DNA from: Parachitinimonas caeni
GTDB lineage: Bacteria; Pseudomonadota; Gammaproteobacteria; Burkholderiales; Chitinimonadaceae
Direction of reading: 5' to 3'
NCBI RefSeq assembly: GCF_030129945.1
Contig: NZ_JARRAF010000040.1
Location: forward strand, 1 to 39,871
DNA length: 39,871 bases
Shown: positions 1 through 8,857 of the stretch, in pieces
Numbering within the stretch: the first letter of the stretch is position 1
Layout of the letters: every line of letters starts with the position of its first letter
Program-made: the position numbers and the translations under genes
Notes under the pieces: model-generated
What the model was told of the DNA's origin: nothing
The model's database searches: none
What the model saw: the letters and a program-made list of their open reading frames with translations, nothing else

Positions 1-1487
1 CCAAGCACGAAATCTACGACTACCCCGGCCAATACGTGGACCCCGGCGTCGGCGAGCACTACGCCCGCGTCCGCATCGACGAACTGCAGGCGCGGCATGA
101 ACGCGTGGTCGGCCAAGGCCCGGTACGTGGCTTGCCGGTCGGCTATCTGTTCAGCCTGACCGAGCACCCGCGTGGCGACCAGAACCGGCAATATCTGGTG
201 GCGCAAGCCACCCTGCACCTGTCCGAATCCGACTACCGCTCGGGTGGCGGCGAGTGGGAAGCCCAGGTCGATATCCAGGCCCTGCCCTCCAACCTGCCGT
301 TCCGGCCCGAGCGCAGCACGCCGAAACCCATCGTGCAAGGCCCGCAGACGGCCGTCATCGTCGGCCCAGCTGGCGAAGAGATCTGGACCGACGAACATGC
401 GCGGGTCAAGGTGCAGTTCCACTGGGACCGGCGCGGCAAGAAGAACGATCAGTCCAGCTGCTGGGTACGGGTGTCGCAACCTTGGGCCGGCCAGAACTTC
501 GGCATGGTGGCGATTCCGCGCATCGGTCAGGAAGTGGTGGTCAGCTTCCTCGAAGGTGACCCGGATCAACCCCTGATCACCGGCCGTGTCTACAACGCCG
601 ACCAGATGCCGCCGTGGGACTTGCCCGGCAACAAGACCCAGTCCGGCATCCTCAGCCGCTCCAGCCAGGGCGGCCACTACGACCACGCCAACGCTTTGCG
701 CTTCGAAGACAAGAAGGGTGCGGAAGAAGTCTGGCTGCACGCCGAGAAGGATCAGCGGATCGAGGTCGAGCATGATGAGAGCCATTGGGTCGGCAATGAC
801 CGCAGCAAGACGGTAGACCACGACGAGACCGTGCATATCAAGCACGATCGCACCGAGACGGTTGATCACGATGAAACCATTACCGTTCACAACAACCGCA
901 GCGAGCGGGTGGACCACAACGAGACGATCAGCATTGGCGACAATCGCGATGAAGATGTCGGCAAGAACGAAACCGTCACCATCGGCAAGAATCAGACCTT
1001 CGATGTTGGCCAGAGTCGTACCAAGACGGTTGGCAAGCATGAAAAGGACAAGATTGGCCGCAACTGGTCGATCAATGTCGGCCGCTTCAAGACGGAAACC
1101 ATCAACTTGGCCTTCCTGCAAAATGTCGGGCTGGCCAAGATGGTGAATATTGGCACCGTCTACAACCGTAATGTCGGAGCGATGATGCTCACGACTGTTG
1201 GCGCCTCTCGTTCAGACCGAATTGCCAACAACCACACGCAGAAGATCGGTGACAACAAGACCGTGAACGTCGGCGATACCTACAGCTTGACCGTAGGCGA
1301 AGGCAGTCACATCGTCATGGACAAGGATTCGATCACCCTCAATGTGGGCAAGGCCACACTGGTGATGAAGAAAAACGGCAACATCACGCTCAATGGGCAC
1401 GATCTGAACATCGGCATGTCCGGTGACCAGCGCCTGAAGGCCAGCGGTGACATTACGCTGAAGGCCAGCAAGATCCACGAGAATTGA
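1..1487 (+). CDS. vgrG: Type VI secretion tip protein VgrG (5'-truncated by window edge)
   Basis: VgrG forms the trimeric spike at the tip of the type VI secretion needle and carries effectors into target cells. The reading frame is already open at base 3 (KHEIYDYPGQY, typical of the VgrG gp27-like part), so the true start lies left of the window and the GTG at 36 is internal. About 494 residues are visible. They comprise the end of the gp27-like region, the gp5 OB-fold (region with RVKVQFHWDRRG, WVRVSQPWAG and GDPDQPLITGRVYN), then a long series of short VDHDET/VGKNET-type repeats forming the gp5 C-terminal beta-helix, and an end rich in ITLKAS-like strands. I see no fused C-terminal toxin domain. 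The genes that follow in the same direction are classic VgrG-linked accessory genes, so it probably loads the downstream nuclease through the DUF4150 protein. The family call is secure; which effector it carries is inferred. Confidence 0.95.
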   Translation, partial: KHEIYDYPGQYVDPGVGEHYARVRIDELQARHERVVGQGPVRGLPVGYLFSLTEHPRGDQNRQYLVAQATLHLSESDYRSGGGEWEAQVDIQALPSNLPFRPERSTPKPIVQGPQTAVIVGPAGEEIWTDEHARVKVQFHWDRRGKKNDQSSCWVRVSQPWAGQNFGMVAIPRIGQEVVVSFLEGDPDQPLITGRVYNADQMPPWDLPGNKTQSGILSRSSQGGHYDHANALRFEDKKGAEEVWLHAEKDQRIEVEHDESHWVGNDRSKTVDHDETVHIKHDRTETVDHDETITVHNNRSERVDHNETISIGDNRDEDVGKNETVTIGKNQTFDVGQSRTKTVGKHEKDKIGRNWSINVGRFKTETINLAFLQNVGLAKMVNIGTVYNRNVGAMMLTTVGASRSDRIANNHTQKIGDNKTVNVGDTYSLTVGEGSHIVMDKDSITLNVGKATLVMKKNGNITLNGHDLNIGMSGDQRLKASGDITLKASKIHEN

Positions 1488-1575
1488 TCGCAATACCGGC
1501 CATTCCTGACCAATCGGGGTGGCCGTTACCAAATAAATAATATGGGCAATCCATTGCCCATTGAGGGAAGCAGTC

Positions 1576-2130
1576 ATGAATCACCAAACGGGCCCACTTG
1601 CCGGCGCGGCTGCCAGCGAGACACCAATGCTCGACAGTCTGATGGAACGTCCGGCAACGCTGGCCAGCATGGCCAGCCCAGCCACACCCCAGCGTGCTGA
1701 CGGCATTGCCCTGGCACGTCTGGTTTCGATTGATGACCAGGGCCATGCCCACGTCGCCATTGCCGAACTGGGGATAGAGGACGTCATTGCCCGAAGCCTG
1801 GTGCCGGTTGACCCCAGTCGCATCGGCGCGACATTGGCTGTCGGCTTTGAAGGTGCCGACCCGAACAAGCCCATGCTGCTCGGCTTTATGCTTGATCCTC
1901 AGATTCCAAACCGCACCGCCACCTCCCCTGCAGCCACTGCGCCAGAACCGCTGGTTCTGGTGGATAACAGCCATGTGGTGATCGAAGCGCAGCAAACCAT
2001 CGAACTGCGTTGTGGCGAATCGGCGCTGATTTTGCAGGCCGACGGCACCATCTTGCTGCGTGGCACACACCTCACCAGCTACGCAACGGCCACCCAGCGC
2101 ATTCTGGGCGGCTCGGTACAGATCAACTAG
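1576..2130 (+). CDS. DUF6484 domain protein of the VgrG island
   Basis: This is a 184-residue protein with no signal peptide or membrane segment. The central part (IALARLVSIDDQGHAHVAI, then VGFEGADPNKPMLLGFM) resembles the DUF6484 family, which is found in type VI secretion VgrG/effector loci; its molecular role is not known. The first 30 residues are Ala/Met-rich and probably disordered. I chose the ATG at 1576 over the TTG at 1561 because GAGGG lies about 8 bases upstream of the ATG. The gene lies 88 bases after vgrG and 9 bases before the DUF2169 gene, so the three are probably one operon. A role as an adaptor for effector or spike assembly is inferred from context only. Confidence 0.75.
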   Translation: MNHQTGPLAGAAASETPMLDSLMERPATLASMASPATPQRADGIALARLVSIDDQGHAHVAIAELGIEDVIARSLVPVDPSRIGATLAVGFEGADPNKPMLLGFMLDPQIPNRTATSPAATAPEPLVLVDNSHVVIEAQQTIELRCGESALILQADGTILLRGTHLTSYATATQRILGGSVQIN

Positions 2131-2139
2131 AGCCCCGCC

Positions 2140-3258
2140 ATGCAACTGATCAACGGGTCGAAGTTTCTGGCCGTATCGGCATTTGGTGCCCACGACAAAG
2201 CGGGCAGAGAACATCTGGTGATTGTCGCCAAGTCCAGCTGGCGTATTCCGGACCAGGGGCAGCGTGCCCGCCCCATCGAGCCGCAACCCATCGTTGAAGC
2301 GGATCTCTATGCCGGCGAGCCCGGCATGAGTGCCCTGCTCTACGGCTCGGATATTCTGCACCGCAAACCCAAATGCGATGTGCTCCTCAACGCCAACGGC
2401 CACGCCCCGGAGGGCAAGCCCGTTGCCGAACTCCTGGCAGGCTTTCGCATCGGTAATCTGCAGAAGCTGATCAAGGTCCACGGCAAGCGCCAGTGGCATA
2501 AGCGGCTAGGCGTGTATGCGCTGTCCGCCGCCGAGCCGTTCTTGAGCATGCCCTTGCACTTTGGACTAGCGTTTGGTGGCATGCGGCCGATTCGCGGCAG
2601 TGAAAAGGAAGGCAAGCCAACGTTATTTGAAAGTCTGCTCACCAACCCGGCCGGTATTGGCTGGGGAGGCAAGCAGACCGAGGGCGATCTTGACGGCGCG
2701 CCGGCCCCCAGCCTCGAAGCCATGAACGACCCGGTGCGATCACCCGGTGGTGACCACGCCCCGGCCGCCTTCAGTGCCATTGGCCGGCATTGGCAACCCA
2801 GAGCCGGTTTTGCCGGAACCTATGACGATGCCTGGTTGCGCGATGTCTTTCCGTTTCTACCCGCCGATTTTGACGATCGTTTCAATCAGTGCGCACCGGT
2901 CGATCAACAAATCGACTACCCCGTAGGCGGTGAAGAAGTCGTGCTGCTCAATATGATGAAAGATCAGCCACAGGTGCGGTTTGTGCTACCCAACCTGCAG
3001 ACGGTACCGATTGCCATTCTTGATGTTCGCTACAAGACCCATACCCCGACTGTCGTGGTGGATACGCTTTATTTTGAGCCGGACGAACATCGTTTCAGCG
3101 CAGTCTGGCGTGCCAGCATTCCACTGAAACGCGGCATTCATGAGATCAAGACCGTATCCATCGGCGCACTGGCCAGACAGCAGCTCGATGCAGAAATTGC
3201 CGGCGGTGGCTGCAAGAATTGTGGCAAGACAGAAAGTGGCCTGGAGACCGAAGCATGA
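2140..3258 (+). CDS. DUF2169 domain protein (T6SS effector-associated adaptor candidate)
   Basis: This is a 372-residue cytosolic protein whose N-terminal two-thirds matches the DUF2169 family (KSSWRIPDQG, SALLYGSDILHRKPKCDVLLN, GKRQWHK, LHFGLAFGGM). DUF2169 genes occur next to vgrG, DUF4150 and effector genes in many proteobacteria and are thought to help load PAAR-type effectors; that role is family-level knowledge. The C-terminal end has a Cys pair (GGGCKNCGK) that could bind metal, but this is unproven. The stop codon overlaps the next gene's start (ATGA at 3255-3258), which suggests translational coupling. There is no strong ribosome binding site, but the start fits the family's N-terminus. 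Confidence 0.8.
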   Translation: MQLINGSKFLAVSAFGAHDKAGREHLVIVAKSSWRIPDQGQRARPIEPQPIVEADLYAGEPGMSALLYGSDILHRKPKCDVLLNANGHAPEGKPVAELLAGFRIGNLQKLIKVHGKRQWHKRLGVYALSAAEPFLSMPLHFGLAFGGMRPIRGSEKEGKPTLFESLLTNPAGIGWGGKQTEGDLDGAPAPSLEAMNDPVRSPGGDHAPAAFSAIGRHWQPRAGFAGTYDDAWLRDVFPFLPADFDDRFNQCAPVDQQIDYPVGGEEVVLLNMMKDQPQVRFVLPNLQTVPIAILDVRYKTHTPTVVVDTLYFEPDEHRFSAVWRASIPLKRGIHEIKTVSIGALARQQLDAEIAGGGCKNCGKTESGLETEA

Positions 3259-4292
3259 ATAACGCTCAGCCACTGATTCTTTACGCAGCCGGCGCTTGCT
3301 GCTCGCTCGGCTACCAATTGGCCGCAGCCGAATGCGCCATCCGCGCGGGCATGGACCATTTCGAGAACAGCGAATTCCGCGACAACAGCGGCAAACCCCT
3401 CAAAGTAGCCCGCCTGCCCATGGGTAACGTCTGGGGAGAAGAGCGGCTGGCCCAACTGGCAGTCGCTGCAGTCAAAGATTGCATCACCCGCTCAGGCATC
3501 ACTTTGCATGCCAATGAAACGGTGCTGCTACTCGCCGCCGCCGAGCGGGACCGGCCACACACCGAGGTTGAACGCTATCAAGCTTGCTTTGACGCCATCG
3601 AAGCCACGCTGGGCGTTAAATTTCACGCCCACAGTCGCATTATCCCCTATGGTCGCGCTGCGCTAGCACCGGCCTTGATGGCGGCCAGCGAAAGCCTGCG
3701 CACTGACCGGGCCGTCAAGCAAGTCCTGCTGGTGGGGGCAGATAGCTATCTCAACGCCGCAACCATCAACTACCTGCTCGCCACACAGCGAGTGCTCGAA
3801 TCCGACAATGCGCGGGGCTTTATCCCTGGTGAGGCAGCCGCCGCCCTGCTGCTGAGACGGCATGACCCGGCCGATAGCCGCCCAGCCCTGCTGCGCTTGT
3901 CCGGACTGGGTGTCACACGGGAGGAAGGCAAGCCTGACGGCGAAGTGCCGACACGCGCCCAGGCACTGAGCAGTGCCATCCGCACCGCCATGCAGCAGGC
4001 CGAGCTGACTGCCGCCGAGCTTGACTTCCGGCTGTGCGAACACAACGGAGACCCGTTTTACGCCCACGAGGCAGCCATCGCCCATGCCAGACTGGGTGCC
4101 GATGGCTGCGGAGATCTGGCCATGCTGACCCTGGGTGAGTATGTGGGAGAAGTAGGTGCTGCCATCGGCCCATTGGCGCTGGCTTACCTGAGTATCGTAT
4201 GTCAGCGGCCGGATGGTCCCGGCCCGGTCGGGCTCATCCATCTGGGCAACGACGATGGCGCCCGCTCGGCGCTGATTGCAGAACGGCCGTAA
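3255..4292 (+). CDS. Beta-ketoacyl-synthase-like (thiolase-fold) protein in T6SS island
   Basis: This is a 345-residue protein that resembles the N-lobe/C-lobe layout of 3-oxoacyl-ACP synthases. A nucleotide-like strand VLLVGADSYLN is followed by a helix and the ketosynthase-type motif GFIPGEAAAALLL; the end HLGNDDGARSALI also fits. The stretch where an active ketosynthase has its nucleophilic Cys (DTACSS-like) is not recognisable, so it may have lost condensing activity and act as a structural or adaptor protein. Relatives sit in DUF2169/DUF4150 type VI loci. The start ATG overlaps the DUF2169 stop codon. The longer frame opening at 3219 was rejected because it lies inside the upstream gene. 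Fold assignment is moderately sure; function is unknown. Confidence 0.7.
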   Translation: MNNAQPLILYAAGACCSLGYQLAAAECAIRAGMDHFENSEFRDNSGKPLKVARLPMGNVWGEERLAQLAVAAVKDCITRSGITLHANETVLLLAAAERDRPHTEVERYQACFDAIEATLGVKFHAHSRIIPYGRAALAPALMAASESLRTDRAVKQVLLVGADSYLNAATINYLLATQRVLESDNARGFIPGEAAAALLLRRHDPADSRPALLRLSGLGVTREEGKPDGEVPTRAQALSSAIRTAMQQAELTAAELDFRLCEHNGDPFYAHEAAIAHARLGADGCGDLAMLTLGEYVGEVGAAIGPLALAYLSIVCQRPDGPGPVGLIHLGNDDGARSALIAERP

Positions 4293-4318
4293 GTCCGGCA
4301 GAACGATTGAGGAAACCG

Positions 4319-4708
4319 ATGAGAACCAAGGTCTACGCCAATAACAACGAGATCTGCTGCAAAGCTTCGAGCGGCATGAGTACCCTTCCGCCCATGGATG
4401 TCTGCTTGAGCCCACCCCCTCCAGGCGCCGGCCCGATTCCGATCCCGTATCCGAATATTACCCGGGCCAAGGATCTGGACAATGGCTCGTCCACGGTTTT
4501 CATCCGCCGTACCGAGATTGCCCTCAAGAATGTCTCCTGCTTCTCAACCAGTACCGGCAACGAGCCCGCCACCATGCCCCTGCCCAAAGGTATCGTCACC
4601 CATGTGCTGAAGGGCAAGGCGTTTTTCACCAACTGGTCACCCAACGTCAAGGTCGAGGGTCTGAGCGTCTGCCGCCACCTGGATATCATGACGCATAACC
4701 ATAGGTAG
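4319..4708 (+). CDS. DUF4150 PAAR-like protein
   Basis: This is a 129-residue PAAR-like protein of the DUF4150 family. It starts MRTKVYANNNEICCKASSG, contains a proline-rich stretch (SPPPPGAGPIPIPYPN), and ends VCRHLDIMTHNHR, which is the family's usual terminal His/Cys signature. PAAR-like proteins cap the VgrG spike and attach effectors to it. In many genomes DUF4150 is fused to a C-terminal toxin such as Tox-GHH2. Here the toxin is a separate gene starting 38 bases downstream. The ATG at 4319 has GAGGAAA upstream at good spacing; the track-length frame from 4199 begins inside the previous gene and was not used. Confidence 0.85.
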   Translation: MRTKVYANNNEICCKASSGMSTLPPMDVCLSPPPPGAGPIPIPYPNITRAKDLDNGSSTVFIRRTEIALKNVSCFSTSTGNEPATMPLPKGIVTHVLKGKAFFTNWSPNVKVEGLSVCRHLDIMTHNHR

Positions 4709-4746
4709 CCAGGAATTGGGCTGACTTCAGCATCAGGAAAACACAA

Positions 4747-5955
4747 ATGAGAAGCACCCCCTCACAAAACATCTCCAGCGACACCAAAAGGCTCCGCCTA
4801 GCCCAGGATTTGGCAAATAGCGATGGGGATCTTGATGCGCCTGATCTGCAAGGCTTACAGCTTGCACGCGCCGCCGTTCCAAGTGGTGACCCCATCGTTG
4901 CTGCCCTTTCTGTGCCTAGGACTGCAGCATCCAGCCCACCGAATACCCCACCTATTTTCTATACAAGTGATGCGGATATCGCAGCAGCATGTAAAAGTGT
5001 CGATGAGGCTATCGACAACAACTGCAAGAGTAAAACCTCGGTAAATCGCTCCGGCGACGATAAAACCGCATTTGACAGTATCGTGGATTTAGACAAACAA
5101 CTCCAAGAGTCCATATATGGTGCGGGGCGAGGTCTAAGTGAGGCAAAAACAAACAGCGCAACGAAGTGGTTATTTGACCACTGTGAAGGTCTATGGCAAA
5201 AACCAAGCCAAAACAATTTAGGGCAATATTCAGGCAAGCGAAAAGATCCCAACCGTACATTCATAAAAAACAATAGAGGTGACGTCATCTCTAGTTATCA
5301 GGCAACGGATAACAGCATGAGCAACATGAGCCTGGAAGATGCTTATGCCAAAATGAGTGAAAACTGGGCCAAGCAAAATAAATGCTTACAGGCAAAGAAG
5401 TGCAAATTTATTCCATTCAAGAACACCGACAAAGAAAAGCAGGCTAAAGATGGAAAGGGCTGTTGCCCCGGCCAGACAGGTCATCATGTCATGCCGGATG
5501 CCATGTTTCGTTCGCTTGATCAGCCTGCCCCAAGTAGCGGCACAAAAAAAAGAAAAAGAAATGACAAAGAAACCTTTGGGTGCTGGGGTAATTATGACGA
5601 GGGAGATGCCCCAACAATCTGCGTAGAAGGAACAAGTAACCATGGGGGTTCACACGGTCTTATGCACGATAATTCAACCAAGGTCTTGGGAGATGTTCTG
5701 TCTCAGCCAGAGATGGATTATCGCAAAGCAAGAGATCTGATGTCGGATGCACTATATGATGCATTCCCTAATTGCTCAAAGGAGTGCACCAAAGCCCAGC
5801 TGGATAATTACTATAAGAAAGCAATTAAATCCGAAGGGGAGTGTTCTGGAAAAGAACTTAAAGATGTCAAAGTCGTACCTCATTCTGGCGCTAGTGCAGA
5901 CACTTCCAGAGTTCGCGTCCCCAAACAGACTACTTCCTCGGGCGATGCTCCATAA
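4747..5955 (+). CDS. Putative T6SS effector, GHH-signature HNH/Endo VII nuclease toxin
   Basis: This is a 402-residue protein with a polar, disordered N-terminus (about 1-75) and a Cys-rich toxin region. Residues 239-250 (CCPGQTGHHVMP) carry the GHH signature of the HNH/Endonuclease VII toxin superfamily. It is followed by CWGNYDEGDAPTICVEG (279-295) and a His-rich HGGSHGLMHD (299-308) that would complete the metal-binding active site, a pattern typical of Tox-GHH2. The likely activity is DNA cleavage in a rival cell after delivery by the VgrG/DUF4150 spike; this is inferred from family and position. There is no signal peptide. AGGAAA precedes the ATG. Codon use and base composition are clearly more AT-rich than in vgrG or the DUF genes, suggesting recent transfer. 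The immunity gene is probably the next one. Confidence 0.75.
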   Translation: MRSTPSQNISSDTKRLRLAQDLANSDGDLDAPDLQGLQLARAAVPSGDPIVAALSVPRTAASSPPNTPPIFYTSDADIAAACKSVDEAIDNNCKSKTSVNRSGDDKTAFDSIVDLDKQLQESIYGAGRGLSEAKTNSATKWLFDHCEGLWQKPSQNNLGQYSGKRKDPNRTFIKNNRGDVISSYQATDNSMSNMSLEDAYAKMSENWAKQNKCLQAKKCKFIPFKNTDKEKQAKDGKGCCPGQTGHHVMPDAMFRSLDQPAPSSGTKKRKRNDKETFGCWGNYDEGDAPTICVEGTSNHGGSHGLMHDNSTKVLGDVLSQPEMDYRKARDLMSDALYDAFPNCSKECTKAQLDNYYKKAIKSEGECSGKELKDVKVVPHSGASADTSRVRVPKQTTSSGDAP

Positions 5956-6010
5956 TGACGACTAAATCTGCTTAATGCAATTATTCTAAATTACGCACAG
6001 GAATCAAATT

Positions 6011-7009
6011 ATGCTTGTTGATAAAAACAGCTGGGAGCGATACTTCAAAGGCTTCTCCATTCTTGACGTTACATCAAGTAAACCTACACGATTTTGGTTT
6101 GCACTGATTGAGAACTATGGCACTCACGATCCTGACCTGTTACCCAGAACGAGAATTGTCTCTATAAATACTGAGCGGCCAATAGAAAATCGCTTTATCG
6201 TTTCCGAATATGCTCATTTTGACAAAATCAGTTTAGCATTCCAATCTACACCATTTCGTGATGTTATTGGTATTGACCTAAGGTGCAATGTCTACTCCTT
6301 TAACGAAAAATTCAATGGCGAAGAGAATCCAGTAAACACCCGTTGGCTTGACAATAAGCGTGCGCCTGCCGTTAGCAGGGCAAAGCAGATAAATGGTGTA
6401 GTTTATGCGATTGCCGGAGATCGAATGTTATTTAAGCGAGCAGATATTGAGCAGTGGCAACTAGACAATGATCTCCCCAGGCCAACTGAGCGAATTAGTG
6501 GCAATGGATCAGTACTGGACTTTGGTTTTAATGATGCTGCAGCATTCCCAAATGGTGAAATGTATGCGGTAGGTGGAAGAGGCGATGTTTGGCACTATCG
6601 CGACGGGGACTGGCGGCAACTTCCCTTCCCATCCAATGAGAAATTAGATTCCGTTTGTTGCGCCGGTGACGGTAATGTGTACATCAGCGGGCATGGCGGT
6701 ACATTGTGGGCAGGGAAGGAAAATAAATGGGAAAATATCGTTAAGGAAGAGTGGTCTACCGTTCCAATAAAAGATATGGAATGGTTTGATGGAAAACTGT
6801 GGCTGGGAAATGAATATGGGCTTTGGTATCTAAAAGACAAAACCCTGCATCACTCAACCGATCTACTCTCGGGAGAAGTCGCTGCTTGCTGCGGCCGCAT
6901 TGATCTGAGCTCAGATGGTAAACAGCTGCTTAGTGCCAGCCCGATTGGTGCCGCTCTCTACGATGGCGAAAAATGGGAAATTCTGTTTAACACCCTGGAA
7001 TTTGCTTGA
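6011..7009 (+). CDS. Putative immunity protein, beta-propeller-like
   Basis: This is a 332-residue protein without signal peptide or membrane segment. The C-terminal two-thirds shows several repeats spaced by about 40-45 residues with the pattern G-x-(V/M)-Y-(A/I)-x-G-x-G-x-(V/L)-W (for example NGEMYAVGGRGDVWHY, GNVYISGHGGTLWAG, GKLWLGNEYGLWYL), which suggests beta-propeller blades. It begins 55 bases after the nuclease toxin and shares its low GC content, so I infer it is the cognate cytosolic immunity protein. AGGAAT lies 8 bases before the ATG. No named immunity family is recognised with certainty, and a regulatory or scaffolding propeller remains possible. Confidence 0.6.
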   Translation: MLVDKNSWERYFKGFSILDVTSSKPTRFWFALIENYGTHDPDLLPRTRIVSINTERPIENRFIVSEYAHFDKISLAFQSTPFRDVIGIDLRCNVYSFNEKFNGEENPVNTRWLDNKRAPAVSRAKQINGVVYAIAGDRMLFKRADIEQWQLDNDLPRPTERISGNGSVLDFGFNDAAAFPNGEMYAVGGRGDVWHYRDGDWRQLPFPSNEKLDSVCCAGDGNVYISGHGGTLWAGKENKWENIVKEEWSTVPIKDMEWFDGKLWLGNEYGLWYLKDKTLHHSTDLLSGEVAACCGRIDLSSDGKQLLSASPIGAALYDGEKWEILFNTLEFA

Positions 7010-7038
7010 TCTGCTTACTCTGCCTCTGATAACACCGA

Positions 7039-8379
7039 ATGCCCTACATCTGCCCCCCTCTTCCTTCCGCCATCCGGCCGCTGGTCATGCGTCATGCCAG
7101 CGACGCGGGTTTTTACTGGGCGCAGCATGACCAGTCCGTACACTCGCCCAAGGTGGGGCTGGAGCGCTTGCTGCACTTTGGTCGGGTGCTGGATGCGCAT
7201 CTGGATGGTCTGCTGGTGGCAGGGGATGAGGGTTGGCAAATTGCCATCGAAGAACTTGAGCGCTGGCGCAGTAGTCGTGAGGTATTTGTGGCGGCCTATC
7301 TCGCGTTGCGTAGCGACAATGGCGACCGGCTACGGGCAGTGTGGGACGTCATCAAGCTCTCGCCCGAGCGAGGTCTGCGTGGGCTGATTTCAGCGCTGGC
7401 CTGGGTGCCCGCCAAGCATAGCCTGCCCTGGATCGAACACTGGGCGCGAGGCAACCAGCCGGCACTGCAAGTCACCGCCCTGCGCGCGGCCGCCTTGATG
7501 GGTGCAGCAGCCGATGCCGCTATCTCCACCGCTGTCGAACCCGCTCTCCGCCAGGAAGACAGTTCTGTTCGGGCGGCTGCCTGTCGTCTGATCGGAACTG
7601 GCCGTTTCAGCCCACCTCCTGCCGCCCTGGAAGATTGGCTGAATCACGCCGATCTTTGCACCCGTGCTGAAGCGGCCATTGCGCTGCTGCCACACAAGCC
7701 TGAGGCAGCCGTCAACAGTCTTTGGAAGGCTGTCGGCGAGCAAGCCGGTCTTGCCGCAGAGGCGGAAGGGTGGGACAAACAACAAGCCGAGCGAAGGCTG
7801 GCACGTTGGGTACGGCTTCTCGGACCTTACCTACCCTATAGCCACCCAGCGATCCCGCAGCTGGTGTCACGCCTGCCGGTACGACAGGGCCTGCAGCTTG
7901 CGCTCTACCACGCAGATCCAGCCTTGTTGCCCTGGATCATCGATCAGATGGAGTCGCCGGATACTGCGCGCTACGCCGGATGGGTCTGGTATGCCCTCAC
8001 CGGCGTTCATCTCGAACGTTATGGCTTGGCGGTTCCTCCCGATGCGGACGACGAGCGCATCACCCTGGCTGACTCGGACCTTGATGCAGGCCTGCCCTTG
8101 CCGCACCTGCCATCGATACGAGCCTGGCAATCCATGCATGGTAGTGCCCTCCCCGCAGGCAGCCCGGTCTTGCTCGGCCAGGCCTTGAACACCGATCTGG
8201 CGATTAGCACGCTGGCTTTGGCCCCCCAGGCATTGCGCACCATTGCCAGCCAGTGGCTCGCCCGGGAGGCTGCGCCCTATCGCGCCCTGAGTACTCGCAG
8301 CCCAGCCGCACGCCAAGCGGTATGGCTGACCAAGCTACCCCATTCTCATTGCGATGAATGGGTGCTCTCCCGTTTGTAA
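7039..8379 (+). CDS. TIGR02270 family protein (HEAT-like, T6SS-associated)
   Basis: This is a 446-residue soluble protein of the TIGR02270 family. The N-terminal part (MRHASDAGFYWAQHDQ, LGRVLDAHLDGLL-type) is the family's hallmark. Residues about 100-250 form Ala/Leu-rich helical pairs (ALRAAALMGAAADAAI, SSVRAAACRLIGTG, ADLCTRAEAAIALLPH) that look like HEAT repeats. The family is found almost only in type VI/VgrG effector loci, but its role is unknown; a scaffold for effector loading is plausible. GC content returns to the island's usual high value here, marking the right edge of the AT-rich toxin/immunity cassette. The ribosome binding site is weak, so the start could be the ATG at 7087. Confidence 0.75.
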   Translation: MPYICPPLPSAIRPLVMRHASDAGFYWAQHDQSVHSPKVGLERLLHFGRVLDAHLDGLLVAGDEGWQIAIEELERWRSSREVFVAAYLALRSDNGDRLRAVWDVIKLSPERGLRGLISALAWVPAKHSLPWIEHWARGNQPALQVTALRAAALMGAAADAAISTAVEPALRQEDSSVRAAACRLIGTGRFSPPPAALEDWLNHADLCTRAEAAIALLPHKPEAAVNSLWKAVGEQAGLAAEAEGWDKQQAERRLARWVRLLGPYLPYSHPAIPQLVSRLPVRQGLQLALYHADPALLPWIIDQMESPDTARYAGWVWYALTGVHLERYGLAVPPDADDERITLADSDLDAGLPLPHLPSIRAWQSMHGSALPAGSPVLLGQALNTDLAISTLALAPQALRTIASQWLAREAAPYRALSTRSPAARQAVWLTKLPHSHCDEWVLSRL

Positions 8380-8392
8380 TGTGAGGCAGTCA

Positions 8393-8806
8393 ATGATTTT
8401 AGACCCTTGGACTGACGCGGCGCAGATTGCCGGGCGACTCCAGCAGCCGGGTAGTCGTCTGGTGGTGGCCATCGCAGCGGAAAGCTGGTGTGCAAAGTGT
8501 CGTCAGCAACGCCCTTTATTCGATGCCACCGCCCGCAATGCGCGGTCGGATGAAACCTTTCTCTGGCTGGACCTTGAAGACCACGCCGAGTTTGTCGGTG
8601 ATTACCTGCCAGACGATCTGCCAATGCTGCTGGTGTATCAAGACGCCGAGCTGATCACCCATCAGGTGTTACGTCTGGATACCGCATCGCTCGCCGCACA
8701 TGGCACTTTGCAGGCGCATCCGGCCGATCCGCATATCTGGCTGCAACTGGCGGTCAATAACTGGGCTTCAGAACACCACGAAGCACCAACACTGGCCTTC
8801 CCTTAA
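8393..8806 (+). CDS. Thioredoxin-like protein
   Basis: This is a 137-residue protein with a thioredoxin-like fold pattern. A strand LVVAIAAE is followed by the redox motif SWCAKC (Cys33-Ala-Lys-Cys36), and later come FLWLDLEDH and a conserved-position cis-Pro region DDLPMLLVY. There is no signal peptide, so it is probably cytosolic. It lies 13 bases after the TIGR02270 gene with GAGGCAG before the ATG, so it belongs to the same transcript. A role in folding or disulfide handling of the Cys-rich effector is only a guess from context. The ORF beginning at 8354 overlaps the upstream gene and was not used. Confidence 0.75.
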   Translation: MILDPWTDAAQIAGRLQQPGSRLVVAIAAESWCAKCRQQRPLFDATARNARSDETFLWLDLEDHAEFVGDYLPDDLPMLLVYQDAELITHQVLRLDTASLAAHGTLQAHPADPHIWLQLAVNNWASEHHEAPTLAFP

Positions 8807-8857
8807 GCGCCCCTATTCAGCACCAGTATAAATCTGCACCGCTATTTTAAATTCGCC

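Noticed and set aside
1453-2499. 348-codon minus-strand frame across vgrG end, DUF6484 and DUF2169
   Set aside because: It spans three plus-strand genes and their gaps and matches nothing.
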